From contig NZ_CP102290.1 in the NCBI RefSeq assembly GCF_025151995.1, positions 310,001 to 374,000 of the forward strand: a DNA stretch of 64,000 bases. Reading direction: 5' to 3'. Below the pieces are notes generated by a model. It worked only from the letters and a program-made list of their open reading frames with translations, did no database searches and was not told the DNA's origin. Position 1 is the stretch's first letter. Every line of letters begins with the position of its first letter. The stretch is from Ruminococcus gauvreauii. Lineage in GTDB: Bacteria > Bacillota > Clostridia > Lachnospirales > Lachnospiraceae. The translations under genes were made by a program, and so were the position numbers. Shown one piece after another: positions 1-7,520 of this stretch.

Positions 1-726
1 ATCACCGCACAGTTTGCCCTCTTCGTTCACGTTGATACCGACATCGATCACAATCTGACCAGGGGAAAGATACGTATCGTCCACCACGCCTGCGCGGCCG
101 GCCGCGACGATCACAATCTCCGCCTCTCTCACGACAGAGGGCATGTCTTTCGTCCGCGTGTGACAGATCGTCACTGTGGCGTTTTTCTTCAACAGCATCA
201 TGGCCGCGGGTTTTCCCACGACAAGGCTTCTTCCGATTACGACAGCCTTTTTCCCTGTGCAGTCGATCCCGTAATGGTCCAGGATCTCCATGCATGCCTG
301 CGGCGTACACGGCGGAAATCCCTGCGGCGTGCTCGTAAACACTCCGACCATAGATCCATCCGTGATTCCATCAACATCTTTCTCCGGGGCGAGCGCCTTG
401 ACAACGGCTTCTTCATCCAGGTGTTTCGGGAGAGGACGGAAAATCAATACTCCATGAATACCGTCATTGCTGTTTACTTCGTCGATTGTCTTCATCAGTT
501 CCTCCTGCGTCACGTCAGCCGGAAGCAGGAACTTCTGGTAAGCCACGCCGAGCGTCTCGCAGCGTTTTACTGCCCCTCGCTCATATGATACATCATCCGG
601 ACGTTCTCCCACCCGGACAATACCGAGTGTCGGAGTCACCCCTTTTTCTTCCAGTTTTTTTACATCTGCCTTGATTCGTTCATTCAAAGCAGCGGTCACT
701 TCTTTTCCCAGCAGCTGTTTCGCCAT
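1..726 (-). CDS. folD: FolD, methylene-THF dehydrogenase / methenyl-THF cyclohydrolase (partial)
   Basis: Oxidoreductase and cyclohydrolase interconverting 5,10-methylene-THF, methenyl-THF and 10-formyl-THF in the cytoplasm; in an acetogen it runs reductively in the methyl branch. The frame is open from the ATG at 726 to the window edge (242 codons), so about 40-50 C-terminal residues are missing compared with the usual 280-300. Seen: Tyr48 and Lys54, which align with the catalytic Tyr and Lys of the family, the KDVDG motif, and the NAD(P)-site GRSLVVGKP. The start has AAGGAG a few bases upstream. It lies 45 bp downstream of fchA and is probably co-transcribed. It is likely followed, outside the window, by further C1 genes. 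Confidence 0.95.
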   Translation of the reverse strand, partial: MAKQLLGKEVTAALNERIKADVKKLEEKGVTPTLGIVRVGERPDDVSYERGAVKRCETLGVAYQKFLLPADVTQEELMKTIDEVNSNDGIHGVLIFRPLPKHLDEEAVVKALAPEKDVDGITDGSMVGVFTSTPQGFPPCTPQACMEILDHYGIDCTGKKAVVIGRSLVVGKPAAMMLLKKNATVTICHTRTKDMPSVVREAEIVIVAAGRAGVVDDTYLSPGQIVIDVGINVNEEGKLCGD

Positions 727-771
727 GCCGTTCTCCTTTCCAGTGGATGCGGTCTGATCACCGTGTTCTCT

Positions 772-1401
772 TCATTTCAAACGATTTAAGATACTGTTAT
801 AAATCTTTTCTGCTTTTTTCGGATAATAATCCAGCATTGCATCGCACTTAGCATTCAACGCCTCCGCGTATTCACGATCCTTCATCGCTTTCGTGTTAAT
901 ATAAACATTCAGGCTCGCACCTTTCAGTGCGGCTTTACAGAATTCAATACCCACGCCGGCGTCACTGACAGCAAGAGAAGAACCTTTTCCGGCAAAGTCC
1001 GCGATGATATCGATCGCTTCGCAGCATGCTGCCATAATTTCCATCGGCACGCTGCAGGCCACTTTCAGCGCGTTCTCCATCACCCGCTCTTTTTCCGCCT
1101 TCTGTTCCTCTGTGTCCTTAGGCATGCCGTACGCTTTGGAAAGGGGTTCAAAGAATTCCGCATCTCTCTCCACCAGGTTCAGAAGCTCATTCTGCATGAT
1201 ATCGCAGCGTGCCTTCAGAGCCAGCATTTCTTCTTCGATATCAATATATTTTTTCTTTCCAACCGTCAGAGATCCTACCATATTGCCAAGCGCCGTACCG
1301 ATCGCGGCCACAAGTGCAGATGCTCCGCCTCCGCCCGGTACTGCTGATTTGGATGCAAGTATCTCAACAAATTCATCACACTGCAGACTAGAAAATCCCA
1401 T
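772..1401 (-). CDS. fchA: Methenyl-THF cyclohydrolase (FTCD-C / cyclodeaminase family)
   Basis: Protein of 209 aa that is entirely the cyclodeaminase/cyclohydrolase domain of formimidoyl-THF cyclodeaminase. In acetogens this stand-alone form (FchA) hydrolyses methenyl-THF to, or forms it from, 10-formyl-THF. Seen: the N-terminal PGGGGASAL loop and the all-helical family pattern, with full length for the family. The start ATG at 1401 has AAGGAG 7-8 bases upstream. It heads a fchA-folD unit that is separated from the acs operon by a terminator and about 170 bp. Because FolD is normally bifunctional, FchA may duplicate the cyclohydrolase step to give flux; this is inference. A glutamate formimidoyltransferase role is less likely because no histidine-degradation genes are nearby. 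Confidence 0.88.
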   Translation of the reverse strand: MGFSSLQCDEFVEILASKSAVPGGGGASALVAAIGTALGNMVGSLTVGKKKYIDIEEEMLALKARCDIMQNELLNLVERDAEFFEPLSKAYGMPKDTEEQKAEKERVMENALKVACSVPMEIMAACCEAIDIIADFAGKGSSLAVSDAGVGIEFCKAALKGASLNVYINTKAMKDREYAEALNAKCDAMLDYYPKKAEKIYNSILNRLK

Positions 1402-1571
1402 AGATAATCTCCTTTTTTATTTATTCCTTCTTACATTCGTTCATCTCTTCAATAATAATACGTTCCGCACTAAAAATCCATTAGATTTTTCTATTTTTCT
1501 ATAGATTTTTCTAATTTCCATCAGATTTTTCTTTTTTCAATATTTTATAATTTTTTACTTATTGTACTTTT
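1402..1571 (-). promoter_or_regulatory. fchA leader with 20-bp-phased repeats and inverted repeat
   Basis: AT-rich gap upstream of fchA. The decamer AGATTTTTCT occurs at 1483, 1503 and 1523, exactly 20 bp apart, and two of the copies extend to TCCATYAGATTTTTCT. An inverted repeat AAAAATC-N5-GATTTTT lies at 1472-1490. The fchA promoter must be in this gap because the preceding operon ends in a terminator. I see TATTAT near 1450 but no convincing -35 box. The phased array looks like a protein-binding site; no factor can be named. Confidence 0.5.
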
Positions 1572-1614
1572 AAAAAAACAAAAGGACACGGCAACTGATT
1601 CGCCTTGTCCTTTT
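1572..1614 (-). terminator. Rho-independent terminator of the acs operon
   Basis: On the minus strand an AAAGGACA/TGTCCTTT stem extended by GGC/GCC is followed by a T-rich run. It begins 16 bp after the DUF3786 stop and marks the end of the long operon. Confidence 0.9.
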
Positions 1615-1629
1615 ATCATATCCGTTTCG

Positions 1630-2274
1630 TTACATGACAGAAAGTGCCTTGATCATACCGATCGATATATCACCCACCACAGCCATGTCCTCCCCGTGAA
1701 ACGCCACCGGGAAATTGTCTGAAAACAAAATCTGTGCCGACGGCGGGAACTCATCGTCCCCTTCCCACAGGATAAACCGCAGATAAAGATTATTTAAAAA
1801 TTCGAATTCATAAGAGCAGTCACCAAAACTGGTCCTTGTCGCTCCCAGACGTTCCATCACTTCCCGAAATTTCGGAATCTTACCTCCGAACCCGTATGCC
1901 AGCCGAAAGATACAGCGTCCCTGAAACTGTTTAAAATACACTTCACCCCACGGAACCTCCCGGTAAGTCAGGAAATTTCCGGAGGAAGGGGCCGCACTGC
2001 CCTCCAGCAGGTAACGCAGTACCAGTATCCTGGCATTGGATGCCTGTTCCAGCGGATAGTGTCCGATGGAATCTTCCTTCGCATGAACCTCGTACTCCGG
2101 CCAGGAAATCTCATACGTACTTCCCATCAGACGGAGTGTAAAAATCTTTCTCTCCTCATCATACGGAATCTGTGTTCTGCCACTGATCACAAGGGGATCC
2201 TCCCGTTTAAAACGCTCCAGGTAATGCTCATAGGGAATCCGTTCCTTGCTGTCTTTTTCATAATCAAAATTCAT
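1630..2274 (-). CDS. DUF3786 protein, last gene of the acs operon
   Basis: Soluble protein of 214 aa matching, as far as I can recall the family, DUF3786, a domain of unknown function seen mostly in strict anaerobes with corrinoid or Fe-S metabolism. No signal peptide, membrane segment or CxxC motif is seen. There are aromatic and acidic patches (for example FILWEGDDEFPPS near residue 170). I chose the ATG at 2274 because GAGG lies 5 bases upstream; the GTG two codons earlier would sit on the ribosome-binding site. It starts 16 bp after acsV and is followed by the operon terminator, so it is co-expressed with the corrinoid reactivase. A role in corrinoid protein activation or folding is inference; the family name is the firm part. 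Confidence 0.72.
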   Translation of the reverse strand: MNFDYEKDSKERIPYEHYLERFKREDPLVISGRTQIPYDEERKIFTLRLMGSTYEISWPEYEVHAKEDSIGHYPLEQASNARILVLRYLLEGSAAPSSGNFLTYREVPWGEVYFKQFQGRCIFRLAYGFGGKIPKFREVMERLGATRTSFGDCSYEFEFLNNLYLRFILWEGDDEFPPSAQILFSDNFPVAFHGEDMAVVGDISIGMIKALSVM

Positions 2275-2289
2275 AGTCACCTCTGCCGC

Positions 2290-4221
2290 CTACTTCAGTG
2301 TCACAGACGGAAACATGGAGTTATCTGTGTGCGGAATAAAACAGGATGCAACAAACTCGTCCATATAAGTCGGCACCGCACTGAGTTCCAGATATGTCAT
2401 GTTGGAAGCCACCTCGTACGTCTTCTTTTCCGCCTCCGTCGACAGCAGCATCGCATATGCTCCTGAGAGGGACGAGTTACCGATATAGTGGAATTTGTCC
2501 AGCGGAATATCCGGCAGCATGCCGATATTCACCGCGTTCTCCATATTGATTCCACTTCCGATACCGCCCGCCACATAGACTTCTTCCACCATGGAGATAT
2601 CAAAATCCAGAGATGAAAGCATGGTACGGATTGCCGAGAAAATAGCTCCCTTGGCACGGATAAAATTATCGATATCGACTTCCGTGATCTCAATGTCTTT
2701 TACCGATGCCGCATCTTCCTGGAATGCCAGGACATAACTCCCCATTCCATACTTATCATGACGGATCCGTTTTCCTTCCCGTACAAATTTTCCTTTTGGA
2801 TTGATGATGCCGCAGCGGTAGAGTTCACTGATCACATCGATAATCCCGGAACCGCACAGGCCGATCGGCTTCTCATCCGATTCGCCGATGATCTCAAAAG
2901 TCGGTTCCATGGTATCCCTGTCAATGACACACGCTTCGATCGCACCGTCTGTTGCACGCATACCGCAGCTGATGTCACCGCCTTCAAACGCCGGTCCTGC
3001 AGAACATGCACAGCTCATAAGAAAATCAGAATTTCCAAATACGAGCTCGCCGTTCGTACCGAGGTCAATGAAAAGAGAAAACTCCGGTTTGTTCCAGATC
3101 ATACTGACTAACGTGCCCGCAGTGATATCGCCGCCCACATAACTACCGATATTCGGCGCTATGATAAGATGTGCATCCGGGTTGATATTAATGCCAAGAT
3201 CGGATGCATAGAATGCGTTTGTCTTAAAGAAAGCAGGAATATACGGTTCCATTCTGAGAGGATCCGCATTGATTCCGGCAAACAGATGATTCATGGTTGT
3301 GTTGCCGGCCACGCACATACGGTAAATATGCTTCGGATCAAATCCGTTCGCACGGCACATCTGCTCAATCATCGGATTGATGGTTTCCTGAATCACTGCA
3401 TTCTGCAGCCGTTCTTTTCCACCCGGCTTGAGTGATTCGATGATCCGGTTGATAACATCAGCACCATACCGGATCTGCCCATTCCCGCTCGACGCTTTCC
3501 CGATGATTTCACCGGTCTCCATATTAATGATCAGACCGGACACTGTCGTCGTTCCGATATCGATTGCCAGACCGCCAATTACCACATCTGCATCCTTTTC
3601 ATAAACATCATAGACAAAGATATGACCATTTGCCGCTGTACGGAGTACGCACTGGACAGTAAAATCACTTGCGCGAAGCACATCCGGCAGTTTGCACATC
3701 ACGGTATAAGGCAGCTGTACGCGCTCGGCACCGGTCGCTTTTTTCAGCGCACGAACCAGCCTTTCATTATCAGGCATAGTATCGTCCAGCGTTGGAATAT
3801 CCATCGTAATGGATATGGTTCGAAGACTGTTATGCAGTGCAATACCAGCCTCTTCGATACCAGCTTTTGTCTTTTCAAAAATAGCGACCTCATCCTGTGA
3901 ACTTAAATCCGCAACTTTCATTCTGCTTCGGTAAGCCGAAGCAATATCAGGAACCATCACCGTGACATCTGCCTCAATGGTGCTGACGCATGCCAGACGC
4001 CATCCCTGTTCATACTCTTCCTCTGAAATATGACGTGTCTTTTTGGAATCCAGTTCCCCGCCCATAAGCTTTACACGGCACTTCCCACAGGACGCATTGC
4101 CGGAACACGGGGCGTCGATAGCTACATTCGTTTTTCTGGCTACCTCCAGAAGGTTTTCACCGGAAGTGGCGAAGGTTTCAACCACTTCGCCACTCTCAAA
4201 CTGAAAAGTTACTTTGAACAT
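2290..4221 (-). CDS. acsV: Corrinoid Fe-S protein reductive activator (RACo/AcsV)
   Basis: Protein of 643 aa that uses ATP to re-reduce cobalt(II) in the corrinoid Fe-S protein to the active cobalt(I) state. Seen: an N-terminal plant-type [2Fe-2S] ferredoxin domain (residues 1-90) with CSGNASCGKC and a fourth Cys near 77; a linker and middle region; and a C-terminal ASKHA ATPase domain beginning at GLAIDIGTTTVSG (about residue 218), with a later phosphate loop GLCGSGIID. The length matches the family (about 630-650). GAGG precedes the ATG by about 10 bases. It sits directly downstream of acsE and upstream of the DUF3786 gene, as expected for a maintenance enzyme of the AcsCD pair. Confidence 0.95.
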   Translation of the reverse strand: MFKVTFQFESGEVVETFATSGENLLEVARKTNVAIDAPCSGNASCGKCRVKLMGGELDSKKTRHISEEEYEQGWRLACVSTIEADVTVMVPDIASAYRSRMKVADLSSQDEVAIFEKTKAGIEEAGIALHNSLRTISITMDIPTLDDTMPDNERLVRALKKATGAERVQLPYTVMCKLPDVLRASDFTVQCVLRTAANGHIFVYDVYEKDADVVIGGLAIDIGTTTVSGLIINMETGEIIGKASSGNGQIRYGADVINRIIESLKPGGKERLQNAVIQETINPMIEQMCRANGFDPKHIYRMCVAGNTTMNHLFAGINADPLRMEPYIPAFFKTNAFYASDLGININPDAHLIIAPNIGSYVGGDITAGTLVSMIWNKPEFSLFIDLGTNGELVFGNSDFLMSCACSAGPAFEGGDISCGMRATDGAIEACVIDRDTMEPTFEIIGESDEKPIGLCGSGIIDVISELYRCGIINPKGKFVREGKRIRHDKYGMGSYVLAFQEDAASVKDIEITEVDIDNFIRAKGAIFSAIRTMLSSLDFDISMVEEVYVAGGIGSGINMENAVNIGMLPDIPLDKFHYIGNSSLSGAYAMLLSTEAEKKTYEVASNMTYLELSAVPTYMDEFVASCFIPHTDNSMFPSVTLK

Positions 4222-4252
4222 ATAGATTCAGCCTCTTTTAATTCGATTTTAA

Positions 4253-5038
4253 TTACAGTTCCAGATAGGAATCTGCATACAGTGTGTTGTTTTTGAAAAC
4301 ATCACAGGATTTGATGGTTTCCATCAGTCTCTTATCGCATGGGTTAACGATAGCAGAAGTAAGACCCTGCATCATACACATAGCAACGAGTGCGGAGTCC
4401 ATGATCGGTCTGATGTCTTTCGGCATACCGTTGGAGTTATTGGAAAGTCCGCCTGTGGAATTCAGTCCCATATCGCTGAACATTTTGATTGCTTCCAGAA
4501 CTTCCATCTGCTTGTCCTGCATACCTTTAACAACTACAAACAGCGGGTCAAACCACAGGTCTGTAGGCTCCATGCCCAGCATCATGCCGTGTTCCAGCAT
4601 CGTCTGGCAGTGTACCATACGCTCGTCATTGTCAGCGGCGATCGGTCCGTCAGAGCAGAGTGCAATTACGATTGCATCGTTTGCTGCTGCAAGATCGATA
4701 TAGCTGATTCTGTCGCCTGCATCTGCAGAGTTGACAATCGGTTTGCCTTTTGATCTGTTGTATACATCGATACCGGCTTCGATCGCAGCTTTGTTAGCTG
4801 TATCAAGCGCCAGCGGAACATTGTCAAAGTTCTCCTGAATTGTTTTAACAGCCCACTGCATCAGTTCCGGTCCGTCACTCTCTGCAGGTCCGATGTTAAC
4901 GTCAAGATAAGTAGCTCCGGCTTCCAGCTGTTCTTTCGCACGTTTTAAGATAGCTTCCGGATTACGTGTAGCCATTGCTTCTTTGATTGCAGGTGAAATA
5001 CAGTGAATTCTTTCCCCAATAGTTACGAATTTTGCCAT
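4253..5038 (-). CDS. acsE: 5-methyl-THF:corrinoid Fe-S protein methyltransferase
   Basis: Protein of 261 aa that transfers the methyl group from methyl-THF to cobalt(I) of the corrinoid Fe-S protein, the last step of the methyl branch. The whole protein is a pterin-binding TIM-barrel domain, with the DVNIGPAE and NSTGGLSNNSNG segments typical of MeTr/AcsE. The length equals the family norm (about 262). It follows acsC after 79 bp that contain a hairpin, and precedes acsV by 31 bp. No separate promoter is seen. Confidence 0.96.
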   Translation of the reverse strand: MAKFVTIGERIHCISPAIKEAMATRNPEAILKRAKEQLEAGATYLDVNIGPAESDGPELMQWAVKTIQENFDNVPLALDTANKAAIEAGIDVYNRSKGKPIVNSADAGDRISYIDLAAANDAIVIALCSDGPIAADNDERMVHCQTMLEHGMMLGMEPTDLWFDPLFVVVKGMQDKQMEVLEAIKMFSDMGLNSTGGLSNNSNGMPKDIRPIMDSALVAMCMMQGLTSAIVNPCDKRLMETIKSCDVFKNNTLYADSYLEL

Positions 5039-5084
5039 ACTTTTTCTCCTTTTCTCTCAATACATAATTCAATAATGTTCAATT

Positions 5085-5112
5085 AAAGGGGGCTTTAAAA
5101 ACCCCCTTTTTT
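5085..5112. terminator. Intercistronic hairpin between acsC and acsE
   Basis: AAAGGGGG and CCCCCTTT arms around a 9-base loop. The T-run is long on the plus strand and short on the minus (coding) strand, so it may act as an attenuator or RNA stabiliser rather than a full stop, because acsE and acsV have no other visible promoter. Confidence 0.6.
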
Positions 5113-5117
5113 ACATT

Positions 5118-6476
5118 TTATAACTGGCCGTTCTCCTGCATGTCTTTCAGGAATTTAACCAGCTGTACTGCTTCGTTCGGTGCAACGATAACTTCCCAGT
5201 CAGGTAACTTGGATTCGATATCGCCTTTCAATACAGCAACTTTACCTGGAATGATCAGTTTTCTGGACTTGATCTTGTCTTCAACGTTTTCTGTGATGAA
5301 TTTTGCCACAGAAGCAGAAGAAAGTTTTCCGGCAGCCCATGCGGTCAGTACGGAAAGTCCGCCTGCATCGCTGATCAGCATATTGATCGGAACACCGGAT
5401 CTCTCCAGCTCACCGGATACGATGAAATATGTAAGAGCAAAGTCAACTGTTGTCAGGCAGATCGAGTTCTCATCTGCGCCGTTCAGCGGATAAATGCCCG
5501 GTTCAACTTTCATTGGTTTCTGAGGATCTGTAAAGACGTTCTGACGCAGTCCGAACAGCGGCAGTGCTTCAGCATATCCCAGTTCTTCCATAACAATGAT
5601 GGAACCATATTTCAGTGTAAATACAGAAGACAGAGCTTCCTGCATGTACTTATCACCTTTTGCAAGTTTAACAGTGTTAACGATAGACGGATACCCGAAA
5701 GTTCTGTCTTCATCTTTCAGAGCTGCACGTCTTACCTGAACTGCATTTGCAAAAGCCTCTTTAATGCTTGCGCCTGTTACATCCAGAACAAGGTCTTTAT
5801 TGTCCAGTTTCTCCAGAGCTGCAACTGTATCATACAGTTCGTTTAAGTCTGCTCCGGATACACCGAGAACAACACCAGCCTCTTTGGCTACTGCGCTCAT
5901 AGCTTCGTAGTTGGAAGCATTTGCACCGTTTAATACTGGTTTACCGTCTTTACATTCTGCAAGAGCAGCTTTGGCAACTTCCACATCATCACATCCCAGA
6001 ACGAGAGTTTTTCCTGTAGCCGCTGCTTTTTTAACAAGGTCAACGTATTTATCAGCGCCTGAAGCTGCATCATAGTTTACATAAACCATTTCAACCTGCA
6101 TTCTTTCACTGATACGTTCGTAATCAACAACCGGAATTGCTGCGATCTTAGCATCAATTTCAGCGTCATCCATGCAGCTGCAGAGAGCCACTGCATATCT
6201 TGTCTTGCTCACAAAAGTTTTTTCATGTCTGTAGAGAACTGTCTCTCCGCCAAGTGTATATTCACCTTCTCCTGTACCAACCTTGATCGTCTTCATTGGC
6301 GGTGCAGTAGCTGCTGATAAGGAAGCAAGCGCTTCTTCTGACATATAAGGGCATGCAGAAATATCAACTGCGCCCTGAGCAACTTTCATGGAGAAAGCCA
6401 TACAAGTCGGGCTGCCGCACTCCTTACAGTTTTTCTTTGGTGTCATTTTAAATATTTGAATACCTGATAATGCCAT
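5118..6476 (-). CDS. acsC: Corrinoid Fe-S protein large (gamma) subunit
   Basis: Protein of 452 aa, one half of the AcsCD methyl carrier. It holds a [4Fe-4S] cluster that re-reduces cobalt and binds the cobamide. Seen: the N-terminal cluster motif with Cys17, Cys20, Cys25 and about Cys41; a TIM-barrel middle; and a C-terminal B12-binding domain containing the ISDAGGLSVL loop. The length equals the family norm (about 445-450). Its partner acsD is 27 bp upstream, consistent with a 1:1 heterodimer. The start is the only Met close to the first Cys. Confidence 0.96.
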   Translation of the reverse strand: MALSGIQIFKMTPKKNCKECGSPTCMAFSMKVAQGAVDISACPYMSEEALASLSAATAPPMKTIKVGTGEGEYTLGGETVLYRHEKTFVSKTRYAVALCSCMDDAEIDAKIAAIPVVDYERISERMQVEMVYVNYDAASGADKYVDLVKKAAATGKTLVLGCDDVEVAKAALAECKDGKPVLNGANASNYEAMSAVAKEAGVVLGVSGADLNELYDTVAALEKLDNKDLVLDVTGASIKEAFANAVQVRRAALKDEDRTFGYPSIVNTVKLAKGDKYMQEALSSVFTLKYGSIIVMEELGYAEALPLFGLRQNVFTDPQKPMKVEPGIYPLNGADENSICLTTVDFALTYFIVSGELERSGVPINMLISDAGGLSVLTAWAAGKLSSASVAKFITENVEDKIKSRKLIIPGKVAVLKGDIESKLPDWEVIVAPNEAVQLVKFLKDMQENGQL

Positions 6477-6503
6477 GTTTTTTATCCTCCTGTTCTTATA
6501 TGA

Positions 6504-7445
6504 TTACACTAATTCTTTAATCATTTTTGAAATGGTTGCAACGGATTGAGGATGTTGTAAAACTACAGCATTGGATCCGGATACTAAGTCAGCTGCTGCT
6601 GTCATAATTTCCATGGAGATTCCTCTTTCCTCTCTAGAACCCCATTCCGGCATATCTTCTTCGGTAGCCATGGATTCTTTTACGTTCCATGTCTCGGAAG
6701 CAACCGGTGTAAGAATTGGCATCTGGAGCATAGCATCATCCTGTGACAAAGCTGCTGCTTTGATTCTGTCCATTGTAGAAACTACATATTCATAACCGTA
6801 GCCTGCTGTTGCAGTACCAACATTCATGATGATGCTGTCGGCTTTTACGCCCAGCTGTGTGGTTACTACGTTCAGCTGTTTTGCAAGGTTAATATCTACT
6901 GCAGACTCAGCACCCAGTTTCTGGTTGTAAGCAAGTCCTGCCGCAGCGCCAATTGCTTTGTAGTTTTCTTCTTTCGCAGGCATGATGACAACGTTTTTAC
7001 CCTGCAGAGCTTCTGCCACTTTCGGAAGCAGTTCTGAATCTTTTTCAACGTTCTTACATCCTGCAACTACCAACGGAAGATCTGTTGCACCTGCAACTTC
7101 ATTCACGACTGCAACGAGTTCTTCAATAGACTTGTTTTCTCCGTTCGGATCTCCGCCTTCCAGGCTCAGGTAAATAAAATCAGCACCTTCCATAGCTGCA
7201 GCCTTTGCTGCCATATCTGCCATGGATGCATTTTCACCATAGTATGTAATCAACTCCGGTGTTGCATTGATCAGGCCCATATCTGTGATTTCAACACCAA
7301 CTTTCGGTGCGTTATCGATTGGTCCATCAAATGTGTAGAAAGGAAATACACTTTCTCCTCCTAATGTGATTGCTTTGTCTCCGCATCCGATCTCAACGGT
7401 CTTGATAGATGCATTAAACTTTTGTGGTTTAGAATTAAACGGCAT
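6504..7445 (-). CDS. acsD: Corrinoid Fe-S protein small (delta) subunit
   Basis: Protein of 313 aa with a TIM-barrel fold, the non-Fe-S partner of AcsC. It caps the cobamide and presents the methyl group to AcsE and acetyl-CoA synthase. I set the start at the ATG at 7445 (MPFNSKPQK) because AAGGAGG lies 8 bases upstream; the open frame extends 13 codons further, but the upstream ATGs lie on or before the ribosome-binding site. Segments such as YLSLEGGDPNGEN and the NVGTATAGYGYEYV stretch are typical of the family. It follows acsB after a 75-bp gap holding a long hairpin. Confidence 0.95.
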   Translation of the reverse strand: MPFNSKPQKFNASIKTVEIGCGDKAITLGGESVFPFYTFDGPIDNAPKVGVEITDMGLINATPELITYYGENASMADMAAKAAAMEGADFIYLSLEGGDPNGENKSIEELVAVVNEVAGATDLPLVVAGCKNVEKDSELLPKVAEALQGKNVVIMPAKEENYKAIGAAAGLAYNQKLGAESAVDINLAKQLNVVTTQLGVKADSIIMNVGTATAGYGYEYVVSTMDRIKAAALSQDDAMLQMPILTPVASETWNVKESMATEEDMPEWGSREERGISMEIMTAAADLVSGSNAVVLQHPQSVATISKMIKELV

Positions 7446-7472
7446 TCTCATTAGCCTCCTTTTAAATTTTAT

Positions 7473-7503
7473 ATGCGCATGCACGTATTAGGTACATGCG
7501 CAT
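7473..7503 (-). other. Intercistronic hairpin between acsB and acsD
   Basis: Perfect inverted repeat ATGCGCATG / CATGCGCAT with a 13-base loop. It has no T-run on the coding strand, so it is more likely an RNA-processing or stability element than a terminator. It could set the acsB to acsD ratio. Confidence 0.6.
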
Positions 7504-7520
7504 TTCTGACACTGATTATA

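Noticed and set aside
2..310. 102-codon minus-strand frame at the left edge
   Set aside because: Out-of-frame shadow of the truncated folD, which reads in another frame to the edge.
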